Shown one piece after another: positions 11,619-23,889 of a stretch of DNA of 64,000 bases (position 1 is the first letter of the stretch; each line of letters begins with the position of its first letter). The notes beneath the pieces are model-generated. The model did no database searches. It saw only the letters and a list, made by a program, of their open reading frames with translations, and was not told the DNA's origin. The stretch lies in contig QANU01030684.1 of NCBI GenBank assembly GCA_003254905.1, positions 186,108 to 250,107 on the forward strand, written 5' to 3'. Source of the DNA: Nissolia schottii. Taxonomy: Eukaryota > Streptophyta > Magnoliopsida > Fabales > Fabaceae. The position numbers and the translations under genes are program-made.

Positions 11619-13827
11619 CTTATGTAATGTGGAGTATGAGGATTTTAAGTCCTATTTAGAAAGCATTTTTGGGGATAGAGGTGCAAAACTTTGGAAAAAG
11701 AACCTTTTCATAATGTGGGAAAAATTTTACGGACTTGCTGGTGAGGTGTGGTGTGAAAGCTATCAGAATGTTTATGTTATAATTGATTAATAATAACATA
11801 TTTAATAATATATAATATGCTTTTGTATGATAATTGATTGATTAATCTGTTTATTAATGTATGAGGGAAGTTTCTTCCAACTGTATGTGGGGCCTTTGTT
11901 AATTTTTTTAGTCACATTAACTAATCAAAAAGTCTTTTGTACACTGTACAAAGAACCTCACATGGTGGTGAATATGTTTTTTTAATTGTACATAAAATGT
12001 TATTTTAGTTTTAATTGGTGAGTTCTTTAAAGTAAAGACAAATGTTATTTTTTATGTAGTAAAAATATTTATATTATTTTGATTGAAATTATCGATATTT
12101 GAATTTCAATGAACTTCACTTAATTTGAATTGAGTTAGGTCAACTCATTGTAGAGACCAATTATTTACATATAAAAAATTTAAATCTGAGAAGTATTTTA
12201 AGAATAATAAATGTTGAACTATTTAAATCAACAGGCTTTTAATAATTATTGTATGTGTTCTCTTGTTAGTTTTTCTTTTCATACTCATGGCCTATATTGT
12301 ATGAGAATATAAAATGTTGTATGTATTGATGGATTGATATTTCTCATGTAGTTAGAGGTCTTGAAGGTTTTGATAACAATGACCCACTGAAAGTGACCAA
12401 GAACCAAACCCTACAAGACTATAAGCAAACTATGTTGCACATATGTTTGAAAATTGTGTTGTTTTGTTAGCTTGAAAATGTCACCCCTTGATGTTACACT
12501 AGCTTGTCCTCTTATTGCTATTGGTGTTCATTTATGTAGTATTCATTTAAGTAGTGTTTCTATCTTAAGATAATTTATCTTGCATCTCTTTATTTTAAAT
12601 GTATACAAATTAATTTAGAATTATGCTTAAGACATGTCTATGGCGTCTCTCTTTCTTAGAGATATAAAAATTAGTTTAAAATTATCTTGAAATACGAATA
12701 ATTGAGTTTTTTTTTTGTCTTTGTCTTATTTTCTAAACATGTGTTTGTGTCAATGTCTTTATCTCTTTTGTCCCATGATAGAAATCAAATACTATTTTAA
12801 AGTCAATATCTCTATCTCTGTCTCTTGATCAAGAGCTGAGTCATTGTTAAAATTAAATAATGTTTATAAATTGTAGTTCATTCTAACATTTTTTTTCTTC
12901 TAATATTATGTACTAATAATGTAAAAAAACACTTGACATTACATTATACTTTTGTTTTGACACTTTATTTAATAAATCAACAATAACTAATTTAACGTAC
13001 ATAAGTATCTTAAATATCTATATTCACTATTCTCTCCAATGTAATTTTTTAACATTCGCAATTCTTATCTTTGTTGTTACTGTTTCTCCATTTTAATTTA
13101 ATTCATTTTGGTGGACTGACATCCTTGTCCATAATTGAGAGGGAGCTGAATAATAAACAGCTCAGGTTCAAAGTTTCAGCATTTTCTTTTCATATAGTTG
13201 CTTACCTTTTTTGATTAAATCATATAGTAAATTATTAATAATTCATAATAGGTATTACTAGTAGGACGAGCCAGCTAAGAAATTCAATGAACAATACACT
13301 GCATTGAAGTTTCATAAAATAAAAAAATTAGTATTGTTCAATGTTCAATGTTCAATGTTCTTTCTCTTTTTTCATTTTTATTACAACAGAGAAATGGTAA
13401 AGTTGTTTCCTGTTATTATTAATGTTGACGATTGAAAACCACAACTACCAACAATTATTGTTCATCGATCTTGATTGATTTTCAATTGCATTGGATCTAA
13501 TTAACTCTAAAATAGTCAAATTCGTCCTTTTTGATTTGATTGCTTTCTCACTTCTGAACTCCGTGTTCATAATTTTCTCAAATATAAAAATGGTTCTTTC
13601 GATTTCAATGTGGTTCCATTAAAATGTGTTTGCTACTAGACTTACGGGGAACCATTTGTATTAATTATGTAAAAAATATGATTTAGTCAACAAATTGTGT
13701 TCATACATCTCAATTTTGAAGCGATTTTACTTCAGGACAATAATTAGTTAGCAAAACTCTTTTTTAAATAAAAAAATAATTAATCCATGAAATTATGGGT
13801 GTTTGGTTTAAACATTATGATTGGCGC

Positions 13828-14013
13828 AAAGGTTATTCAACTTTAAAGTTTAAGTAAATTTATAAATTCTTAATAAACTCGAGAGTTTATCAATTTTATT
13901 AAGAATTTATTAAAATTTATATGACAATGCCAATAAATATATGAACTTATTTTGTATAGTTAAATTGTTAACTCGTAAAAGTTTACGAGTTACTAAAATG
14001 TTTAACAACCCAA
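13828..14013. mobile_element. Degraded hAT-like MITE related to the element at 63045-63553
   Basis: The left end AAAGGTTATTCAACTTTAAA resembles the left end of the 509-bp element near the window end (TAAGGTTGTCAAACTCGAGA). The right end, in reverse, is TTGGGTTGTTAAAC, and the interior carries the same GTTTACGAGTTA/AACTCGTAAA palindromic words. No convincing target duplication remains, so the boundaries are approximate. Confidence 0.45.
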
Positions 14014-14025
14014 ACTGACATTTCC

Positions 14026-14243
14026 CACTACAAGAAAAATTATGGTTTCTGATAGACTTTTCCGGTGGACTCCGATCCGTTGAAATATTTTGATAAATTT
14101 TTTTGGCAAACTCAAAGTTAAGACAAATTTTTAGTGGATTAATTTTCCATGGACATAAAAAAATTCTGACGGAAAGGGCCTCCGGATTTCGTCAATTTTT
14201 TGTCGAAACATTTTTTTCAGGAATAACTGCTTTTTTTGTAGTG
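14026..14243. mobile_element. CACTA-type MITE
   Basis: A 218-bp element starting CACTACAAGAAAAA and ending CTTTTTTTGTAGTG, i.e. perfect CACTA/TAGTG termini inside longer inverted repeats. This is the diagnostic end structure of CACTA (En/Spm) elements. The flanking trinucleotides are TCC and CCC, close to a 3-bp target duplication. There is no transposase, so it is non-autonomous. Confidence 0.75.
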
Positions 14244-16480
14244 CCCCATGAGTTATTAACTTCCCTAATTCTATCTTAGTAGTATTATGAGGTCATGTGC
14301 CTAGTATCAAATTATAATTAGTTTTTTTTTTATCTAGAGTGTCCATCGCTGATAGCAATGCTTAATTCCGTTGCATTAACTTAGTTCATAAATTAGTAGA
14401 CTACTGACGACTAAATATTTTTTCATTATTATGTGTGAGAATCAAACTTCAAACCACATGATTAATAGATAAGGTAAATTATTACCATATCATACCTTAT
14501 TATCAATTAAACTCCCTTTATTCTATAATGTTAATCTATTTTCACTTTTTAAATTTATTCATAATTTAATATATCCGAATCCAATTACACTCCCCCCTTC
14601 AAAGGATGCCCACAACATTTCAAAGGAGGGGCTATTTAACGTTACTACCAAATTTAGGGGGCTATTTAATGTACCATTCTTACACTACTTGGAGAATGGT
14701 TTCTCAGAGAGTGGAGACCCATAGTTAGCTATCGTATCTTTGGACACTTAAAAGGTGTCGGAATGATTAATGAAACTGATTTTGTGAAGATAAGCCCTCA
14801 CTCCACTGCTAAATAATCGAGATTGCTATCTTTGATTATTAATATTGAATTAATCAAAATTTTCTTGCTTCCCTCTTCGGGGTTAAGCTTGTTTTTAATG
14901 AAAATATTGTTCCATTTAAAAAAAAATAATGGATAGGAATGGAAAATTGATGAAATTGCACGGAGGGGGATTAAATGAAATTAAATAAATATTTTATTTT
15001 ATTGTTTGGAAATCAAAGAAGAAATGTAAACAAATTTCCATCTCGTTATTTGGAAATACAATAAAAAGTGATGGAGTGGTAAAGTTTTTACATTACAAAA
15101 TATAAATTAATTACATCCAAACAATGAACAAGAACTTAAATTAATTCCAGCATGAAATTGATCATTTTATTTTTTTAATGGATAGTTTTGGTCTTTGGGC
15201 TTTCCTTTTGGGGTGCATGTGTTTTTGGTTCCTAACATGTCCGAATAAATTTTGGGCTGCACTTAGATTTGATGTTGAAACTGAACTGAACCTTTCCCAA
15301 TACAAATACAAGAGTCAGTTCCAACATGACTAAATCATAATAGTGGAGAGAATAAATATTTGCTCCATTTCATTAGTTATCTAACCCATTAACTTATTAG
15401 GTCCCACGTATTTTAAATTAAACAAATTCTATTCACAAAATTCGAACACAAAACATTATTTAAAGAGAACAAATATTAAATTACTTGAATTAACTATCTT
15501 TGGAATACACAAGTTATTATTATAACATATTGTTGATCCAAATAAAAGAATCTTAAGTTAAATACAATCCTAACCTCAATGAAGCCCGTATAAATAAACT
15601 ATGGGCAATGCTATATGCTATATGCTCTAGCGTGATGTTGCACGAGAATGGACGAAATGATTTGTGGCCATTCGATATCATATAATCAAATCATGGTCAT
15701 GATAAAATTGTGATGGGTAGAAATCAAAGGGTTAGTGACCAATAAAACTCATTCGTCGGTCAATCTTAAAGATTATCTTCGTGTTATATTTTTTTTCCGT
15801 ATCCTATTTCAACAAATTAATACAAAGACTAATCTATTTCACACTATATAAAGTAATTGGTTTTTAAGAGTTGTTTACGAATTGAATTTTCTCTTATTAT
15901 GCAATGCGGATAAGAGTTATTTAAAGTGATATTATTTAAATTATAAGTAAAGTAAAAGATTTTGTCATTAAATTATTAAAATAAAAATATAATTTATTTT
16001 AATTTTAATGATTTAATAATAAAATATTTCTTTTTACATTTTTAAATAAATAATCTCACTTTAAAATATTTAAATTTTGTGCATCGCATGCCACAATAGA
16101 ATCCACAAGAAAAAGAAGCCATTAAAGTCGAAACCAACTTCAGATACTGTAGCATTTTATTTTAGTTGTGAATTGTGATGTACTATAGTACTGTGTCTCT
16201 GTGGTGATGTTAATCATTATTGTTAACTTACGATTAATTAATTATAACTATTAGCGAGTCCATGTTAGAGTATTTTTTAGCAAAAAAAATATGTTGAAAG
16301 GATCAAATGTAGTGGCCCAAGGCTTTGAAAGTCAGAATACACAAAACAGTTGGCAATGTCGGCTTTTTGAATTGTACCCTGCCAAACCTTCGGGGAATAT
16401 ACATATATGTGGGTTTAGGGGGGGGTAAATCTGAATATATGGACGGAATTTAAAAATTACAGATGTATGGGGGAGTGGTA

Positions 16481-16696
16481 TGAAATCGGACCACGTTTGG
16501 CCGATTTTAGTATCGGGAAAAAAAAAAAAAAGCGAAACCTGAAATCGGATGGGGGGCCGATTTCAGGAAAAGGAGAAAAGACAACGATGTGACGCGTGCG
16601 CAGGGGGGCAGGTTGCAGGGCTGAAATCGGCTGGTGGGGGGCCGATTTCAGGTCGTAGGGGCAGTGCTGAAATCGGCTAGTGGGGGGCCGATTTCA
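16481..16696. repeat. Cluster of four GC-rich hairpins with GAAATCGGC stems
   Basis: Four short inverted repeats share the arms TGAAATCGG(C) and (G)CCGATTTCA: 16481-16508, 16538-16567, 16621-16651 and 16667-16696. Arms are about 10-12 bp and loops about 6-11 bp, mostly G-rich. The surrounding 16400-16800 is strikingly G-rich against AT-rich flanks, which suggests a transposon terminus or imported segment. A TATA-like ATATATAGG follows at about 16820. Function unknown. Confidence 0.7.
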
Positions 16697-17105
16697 AGGG
16701 GGCTGTTCACGCAGCACGCGGGGGGTGGGGAGTAGGCACGCGGGTCCGTGCAGGTTTCCCATACATCCGTAATATTTCTCCCAGGACCACATTTTCGCAA
16801 ATAAAAGTGAAAGGGGCAATATATAGGTAAAAAAAACCCAAACCTTCTTCATTCAGCCTTTTCCATAGAAGGGGAGCTTCCTGTATAGTTATGAAATTAT
16901 ACTAAATATTTTGTTTATTAAGTAGAAAATGATATTTCAATTTTAAGGAGACATGTGGTTTGCATAATTATTTTTATTATTAGAAAAATTATTTTTATGA
17001 ATGTTATTCTTAAAAAATAATTTTTTTTATAAATATGGATTAAAGACGTTTGGTTACAAATTAAATTGTTAGCAACATTTGTGAAAATACAATATATTTT
17101 TTTAG

Positions 17106-17430
17106 AAGTACCTATGGTCCAGTGTTGATTGCGGTGATTTGGTATCGGCCAACTGTGGTCTAACAGTGGTTTGACGTCAATCGATGATAATCTGATGTCA
17201 CCAGGCTATGGTCCATAAACGATGGTGGTGGTTTGGTGTTGGCCGCCGCCAGTGGTCTTACATTAGTCAACAATGGCTCACGTTGGTCGACGATGGCTAA
17301 GTGTCAATGGACCAATAGTGATTAGACATTAGCCAGTGGTGGTCTTGTGTTGCTTAAGAGTTTGGCTGCGGTGGTTCAGCGTCGAGCCACTATCAGTCAA
17401 CGTTGTTAGTGGTGGTCCAATGATGATGAT
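17106..17430. repeat. Degenerate GGT-rich repeat region
   Basis: About 320 bp of imperfectly repeated words such as GTGGTC, TGTTGG, GATGGC and CAGTGGT, with clearly higher GC than the flanks. The repeat period is irregular (roughly 30 bp), so it may be an old decayed minisatellite. It has no open frame of note. Confidence 0.4.
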
Positions 17431-18551
17431 AATTATTAAGAATATAAAGTTTGGAGATAATTTAATCTTTTCACATTTCACAACATTCCATTTCCATAAA
17501 AAAAAAAAGAAATAATTTTCATTCTCATAAATGTCAAATACTTAAAAATATTTTTTTAAAACCTCATATCAAATATGAAAATGTTATATTCATTTGATCA
17601 CATTCTCCTAATAATGTAAAAAAATTCGGCGGACAACATGTTCCTTGAGTATTGAAGTTCATTCACGATAGAAATTAAATGTCATAAATATATATATATA
17701 TATATACACACATATTTATATATACATTTATATACTAATATGTATGGTTAAAAATATATAGTTATAGCAAAATTTCTTACATTCCGCATAACATTTTACT
17801 CGAAACAATCAACTTTTCCAAAACAACAAACTTTTGGTCAAAACCAGGTGCTCTCTCTAATCACTCCTTTTTCAAAACAAATCCTTGACTCCCAAGTAAC
17901 TAAATAAACTACACACTAAACAGTACGGGTTGCATACCCTCAACATTTTCCTTTTATAGTTTACACATTTTTATCACAGAATTACAATTAACCTTATCTT
18001 ATTTTCACTTTTTTTTTATATAAAATATATATGAAGCCATATACCGTTTTAAAATAAGAAACAATTATCACATTTGTAACTAAAAATAAAAATAAATCCC
18101 AAGTAGCCTCTTCGTATTCAAGTTTTCAAATACAACTTTTAATTTTCTTAGTTCTTGTTGTATAAAGGAACATACATCAAGTTCTTTATATTAATTTTAT
18201 TCAATTCTCAAATTAAACAAAAAAATGTAGATATTAAATGAATAGATAAAATATACATTTTTTCTTAACTTGAGAATTGAATAAAGACTTAAAAAAAATT
18301 CATTTAATAATGGACTTAAAATGTTAATAGACTTTAAATATTTTTTAAGAAAGACCAAAATTAAATTACTACTAATATTTTTTATATAGTATAAAAATAT
18401 AGAAAAATAGATTTAAGAATGGAATAAAATGAAAATAAATAATTTGATCGAAGTATTTTTCCTTCTAGAACTCACACAAGTACTAAACTTTCTTGTGAGA
18501 CACGCTGCACCTAGAAAGAGAGTACACAGGAGCATATTCTTCTCTATGTGC

Positions 18552-18717
18552 CACGTGGGGCCCACCTCGAATCGGAGCAAGAGTCTCATGAAGCCCCCAA
18601 CCAACAATCCCATCTCAGCCGTCCATTTCACCATCCGAGCTTTTTCCTTTCCCACGATCAACGGTTCATATCTATCGTCCATTGAGATCCCGCCACGTGC
18701 CAACCCACTATATATTT
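18552..18717 (+). promoter_or_regulatory. Enolase promoter: two G-boxes and a TATA box
   Basis: CACGTG G-boxes occur at 18552-18557 (within CCACGTGGGGCC) and 18694-18699. A good TATA box, CTATATATTT, lies at 18708-18717, about 125 bp before the ATG. G-boxes are bound by bZIP and bHLH factors, and the CCACGTGG context is also compatible with an ABA-responsive element. Use in vivo is inference. Confidence 0.65.
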
Positions 18718-18841
18718 GAATCCCGCTCTCTTCATTTTTCCATTCTCACTGTCACTTTCTCGGGAAAATTGGGTCGGAAAATTACAGCGACAGAGAAAAG
18801 CGTGAAATTTTTTGAAAATCTAGAACTGCGATTCATAGGCA

Positions 18842-21800
18842 ATGGCAACGATCAAGGTCGTGAAGGCTCGCCAGATCTTCGATAGCCGTGGAAATCCCAC
18901 CGTCGAAGTGAGTCTCGTTTCGATGTTCCGCTTTTCTTTTCTCGTCGTCTCTGTTTGGTATAAAAAAACTGACTGNTTGATTACGCGAAGCTTTGATTTC
19001 TAAATGTGGCTGTGGATTTTTTTTCGTTTTTCGTTTTCAGGTTGACGTTACTCTTAGCGACGGAACCTTCGCCAGAGCTGCTGTGCCTAGCGGTGCTTCA
19101 ACAGGTAAAAATGATCGCAGTTTTTCGAGAGAAATAAACCGAAGACTGTGTAACATTTTGATATGAAATGATTTTACTTAGTAGCATTAATGATGTGAGG
19201 AATATATGGATTAAGTTTGCTGCATTTTGATGAGTTGTTGCTTGTGTTATGCTGCTCTAAGAGTAATGATAGCTGGTGATGTTGAATTTGAAATGAGTTT
19301 TCGTTGTGTATGACTGACATGCATGTGTTTTGCATGTTGTGTTGGTGTTTTTTGGCTGCATAGTTCCATCTGGTTCATGGGATGGTAGTTCTCTAAGTAG
19401 TTTATCCTAACTAGGTTTTTTTTTTCAATTTTTTTTATGGTGAAGGTGTCTATGAAGCTCTGGAATTGAGGGATGGAGGCTCAGACTACCTTGGGAAAGG
19501 TGTTATCAAGGTACTTGATGTACTTTCATTTTGACGGTTTTAGTTCTTTTTATTTCATTGGTAAAATGATGCATTTCCATTAGAAATATCGGTTAATAGC
19601 TGTTGCATATGCTGTTTTATTTTGTCCCACTTGTTTTTATCTGTTATATCTGTTTTGATTTTTATTTGCTTTTGATTTTAAAATGGAATGGATCTGATGA
19701 TGAGATTTTTCAATTTTGCTTTGGCTTTAGGCTGTGGAGAATGTGAATAAAATTATAGCACCTGCTCTGCTTGGCAAGGTATTATGCCACTGTAAAGTTG
19801 GGTTGTGTAGTATGATTTCAAACTCCTAAACTAATCGTGTTCTGTTGTTTGTTTCCTGCCTATACAGGATCCAACCAAGCAGACTGAAATTGACAATTTC
19901 ATGGTACAACAGCTGGATGGAACTGTTAATGAGTGGGGGTGGTGCAAGCAGAAGGTAATACCACATGATTCCTTTGGGTATGGCTGCGTATTTTGTGAAT
20001 GTAATGCTCATTAATATTATGATTGAGATTCCTCTTTTGAAATTTAGCTTGGAGCCAATGCTATTTTGGCTGTGTCACTCGCTGCCTGTAAAGCAGGTGC
20101 TTTAGTGAAGAAAATTCCTTTGTACAAGGTATGTGAGGTTTCAGCAATCATAGTTCCTATGTAATTATCTTGTGGTCTGATATTATTTTTACACTTCAGC
20201 ACATTGCCAATCTTGCTGGGAACAAAACTTTGGTATTGCCCGTGCCTGCATTTAATGTCATTAATGGAGGTTCACATGCCGGAAATAAGCTGGCAATGCA
20301 GGTAATGTTTATTGAATATGATGAACGAATATGTATGTTTCTTATTGAAATACTGTAGCATCTTACTCTATAGGAATTTATGGTTCTACCTGTTGGGGCA
20401 TCTTCTTTCAAAGAAGCAATGAAGATGGGTGTAGAAGTTTACCATCACCTGAAGGTTATAGTCCTTTTCCCCCAACTTGCTTTCCTTTTCTTTCTTTTAA
20501 CACAATGGATAAAAGGGAAAAAGAATTGTAGTGTTATAAATGAAGATGTTAATGTGGTTGTCTTTGCAGGCTGTGATTAAAAAGAAGTATGGACAAGATG
20601 CTACCAATGTTGGTGATGAAGGTGGCTTTGCGCCTAATATCCAGGTCCTTACCTGCTTCTTTTGGTTTTAGTGACCTAAGCATTTTATATGTGGTTTATG
20701 ACTTGACTGCTTAAATTTAGATAGTCATTTATGTACTCTGCATATCAAAATCTTTTGTATTGTAATCATTCAGATGTGTTTTCAAATATATTATTTCTAT
20801 GGTTACTTAATGTTGAACATCAACTATCTCTACCTTCTGGTTCAAGACTATTTTTATCTCACAAAAATGATGTGTTTATATGTTTGCTGTTTCATTTACA
20901 GGAAAACAAGGAGGGTCTTGAGCTTTTGAAGACTGCCATTTCAAAAGCTGGTTATACTGGAAAGGTTGAATCTTACTCTACTGACTTTGACTTAGCACCA
21001 TAGTATATGGCTGATTAATATTTATCCTTATAGGTTGTAATTGGGATGGATGTTGCTGCCTCAGAATTCTATGATAATAAGGACAAAACATATGATTTGA
21101 ATTTTAAGGAAGAGGTAGACAAACCACAAACCTTATTTGCTATTTACCTAACTTTCATTCCTTTATTGTCCTATTTTTCTGTTAGATACTTTAATCATAT
21201 AAATGACTTTCTTGTTGCAGAAAAATGATGGATCACAGAAAGTCTCAGGAGACAGCTTAAAGAATGTCTACAAATCATTTGTGGCAGATTATCCAATTGT
21301 GTCCATTGAAGATCCATTTGATCAGGATGACTGGGAGCACTATGCAAAGTTAACTGCTGAAATTGGCCAGCAAGTACAGATTGTTGGTGATGATCTCCTT
21401 GTCACCAACCCTAAGGTATGCCTTAGACTTCAATTTTGGGAGTTATGTTTAGTAAACATGTATCCATTTGACATTTATTCTGCTCATTGTAGCGTGTGGA
21501 GAAAGCAATTAAGGAGAAGTCTTGCAATGCCCTTTTGTTGAAGGTAAAGAATTAAGAATTGTGTCCCCACTCTATTAGCTATTTTTAAATATGAAATTTC
21601 TTTATGATTGCTGAGGAGTTGAATCTCATTTTGTTACTATTTATTAGGTGAATCAAATTGGCAGTGTAACAGAAAGTATTGAAGCTGTAAAAATGTCAAA
21701 GCGAGCTGGCTGGGGTGTCATGACCAGTCACAGGAGGTATTGAGCTATCCCTCCTTTTCTTTTTGTTCTGATTCTTGACATCAACTCAATCATTGTATGT

Positions 21801-22370
21801 CAATACTTGTGCATTTCGTCTTGTTAATTGCAGTGGTGAAACTGAGGATACCTTCATTGCTGACCTCGCCGTAGGGTTAGCCACAGTAAGTTGTCATGCT
21901 TTTCTTCTGTTGTGTCATGTTCTGTTCTATTATGTCTTAGCCAACTAATGTTGTTAAATCTGTCATTGTTTTAACAGGGGCAGATCAAGACTGGAGCTCC
22001 CTGCAGGTCAGAAAGGCTTGCCAAGTACAACCAGGTAAACGGAAACTGGTGACATCTTTCATCTTGTGTTTGTTAAATGAGTTGAATATGGTCACTTCAA
22101 TCACTGGTCCTTGTTTGCAGCCGGATCTTTTAACAGCTTGTGGTTACTACTCGGTTCATTTGATTTAGAATCTGTCCTCTTTTTTACAAGAAGAAAAGAT
22201 ATTGTTATAATTGGGAAGTACAAAACTTGTCTATAAATAATAATTGGGATCGATGGCACATCACTTACCTATTTGATCGTATGTTGCAGCTTCTTAGGAT
22301 TGAGGAGGAACTTGGTTCTGCAGCAGTCTATGCTGGAGCCAAATTCAGAGCCCCAGTGGAACCCTACTGA
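18842..22370 (+). CDS. ENO: Enolase (2-phospho-D-glycerate hydrolyase), 17 coding exons
   Basis: Glycolytic enzyme converting 2-phosphoglycerate to phosphoenolpyruvate in the cytosol. Exons are 18842-18907, 19041-19104, 19446-19510, 19731-19778, 19868-19954, 20048-20128, 20200-20301, 20374-20454, 20570-20644, 20902-20964, 21034-21114, 21221-21415, 21493-21543, 21648-21736, 21834-21885, 21978-22034 and 22290-22370. All introns are GT-AG and the spliced product is 445 aa, the normal plant length. By comparison with yeast enolase, the key residues are present: His163, Glu172 and Glu215; Mg ligands Asp250, Glu301 and Asp328; Lys353 in the signature LLLKVNQIGS; and Lys404. There is no transit peptide (it starts [18 protein letters not shown]), so it is the cytosolic form, LOS2-like. 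One isolated n lies in intron 1. It looks fully functional. Confidence 0.98.
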
Positions 22371-22801
22371 TTTGTCTATGGCCGGTTCACTAACAAGTAT
22401 TAAAATAAGATTCTGTCAATTTTGACAGCGTGGGACATGTATTTTTGCGCAAATTAAGCTTTAACTCTACTAGAAGAGTATAGTTTTTTTTAGGTGTTTA
22501 TGGAATTTTGGAAGGAGAGCAATGTGGCAGTAAACTATTAGTGTGATTTGCTGATAGAGATGATGGTTATGGTTGGCTTGTTGGTTAATCATTAAAAATC
22601 ATATATAATGCATCAAAGAATCTATTTTAGTGGTTACACGTACTGGCTTACACTAATATCCTAGTTCATTTTCATGAAAAATCTCCTATCGTAAGATTAA
22701 ACGTGTATGCAGTCGTTTTTTATGCAACTGTTGAGCCAGTCATGGTAATGCCAATGACATGTAACGATGTAAACTCTGCCTTGTGAATTTTTCTTGATAT
22801 C

Positions 22802-22807
22802 AATAAA
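22802..22807 (+). terminator. Likely enolase polyadenylation signal
   Basis: AATAAA about 430 bp after the enolase stop, preceded by a T/G-rich stretch (CTTGTGAATTTTTCTTGATA). Placement suits a plant near-upstream element; cleavage itself is not shown. Confidence 0.5.
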
Positions 22808-23889
22808 ATTGCAAACAATTGGTTTGGGTAGTGTATTTGTCGTTGGCAGAAATCCATATGGAAACTGCTTTCCAGCAGTTTATCTATGTGAAAAGCATAT
22901 ATCGTTCTAATTCATTGATATTAAAGTTGTGCAAGGAAATAATACATAAATTTTATGGATTTAGATTCTCTATCGTGAGTTTACCATTGGATCATTAAAG
23001 TGATTGTGTTTTACTTTTATTTTAATGATTCAATTGTAAGATTTTATCTTTTCAAGATAAAGAGAGATTTTATTTTAGAAAATTTTTCCTCAGTTTTATC
23101 AAGATAAAAATTTACTTATAATTATTTAATGGTAATTTTAATTGTTAAGACTCAAGATTAAGTCTTGAAGTGATTATTTTTAAGGTGGGTTATGTGATTT
23201 TTGTAAATTTGTCACTGCCATACAATAAAACTTCATGTCAAGACACGCTACAAAAAAAAGGGTAAAAGTCATCCATATACTAAAAATTAGGGTATATTCT
23301 TCCTTTCTTTGGCTCTTAAGAAGCATTTGTTAAAAAGGCGTAACAATTAATGCTTCATTTTATAAAAATGATTATAATGTTTTTTACCAATTTTATTAAT
23401 AAAAAAAGAGTGAAAATGAAACAAATTTTTATTACTTTATTTTAGAATTAAATTAAAAAAGAATGATATACGTTTTGAAGTATAGTTTATTTACAAAAAT
23501 TTCATTCCTTATTCAACCCCGGTGAGAATGTAGGAAAAATAAATGTATTTTTTTTATGGAAAAAAATTATTTCAGAAATATACTTAACAACATAAAGAGT
23601 ATAATTATAAGATAAAAAAAAATAAAAAATAAATGGAGAAAATATGAATTTTAACTCATTTTTTACATTAAAAAAAAAAGGCCTTGCAAACACACACAAT
23701 AATAGTTTGACACTTTGACTAATGACTGCTGAGAAAGCAGAGTGAGATGTGTGATAACAACTGAATAACTCTGAAAGAGAGAATCCTTTCTTCTCCTTAT
23801 TCTTTCTCACAACACAGAGAGGACAAAAGAGTCATCACATCAATCCCTCCTCTGTATTGTTCGGGTTGTGCGAAGGAACAAGAAGAAAG
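22808..23889. other. Intergenic region between enolase and DUF89 genes
   Basis: Roughly 1 kb of AT-rich DNA holding the promoter and leader of the DUF89 gene. No gene or definite transposon is seen. The minus-strand open frame at 23502-23810 is a low-complexity Phe/Lys-rich shadow. Confidence 0.4.

Larger units (their letters stand above)
11619..18400. other. Gene-poor AT-rich intergenic region
   Basis: No coding gene is supported across about 6.8 kb. It contains a degraded hAT-like element, a CACTA MITE, the hairpin cluster at 16481-16696, a degenerate GGT-rich repeat at 17106-17430 and an AT microsatellite near 17690, described separately. The segment 14580-14930 is less AT-rich and may be another decayed element, but I cannot name it. 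Confidence 0.5.

Noticed and set aside
18413..18885. Overlapping open frames on both strands before the enolase ATG
   Set aside because: They cover the enolase promoter and 5' leader with TATA and G-boxes, and have no recognisable domain.
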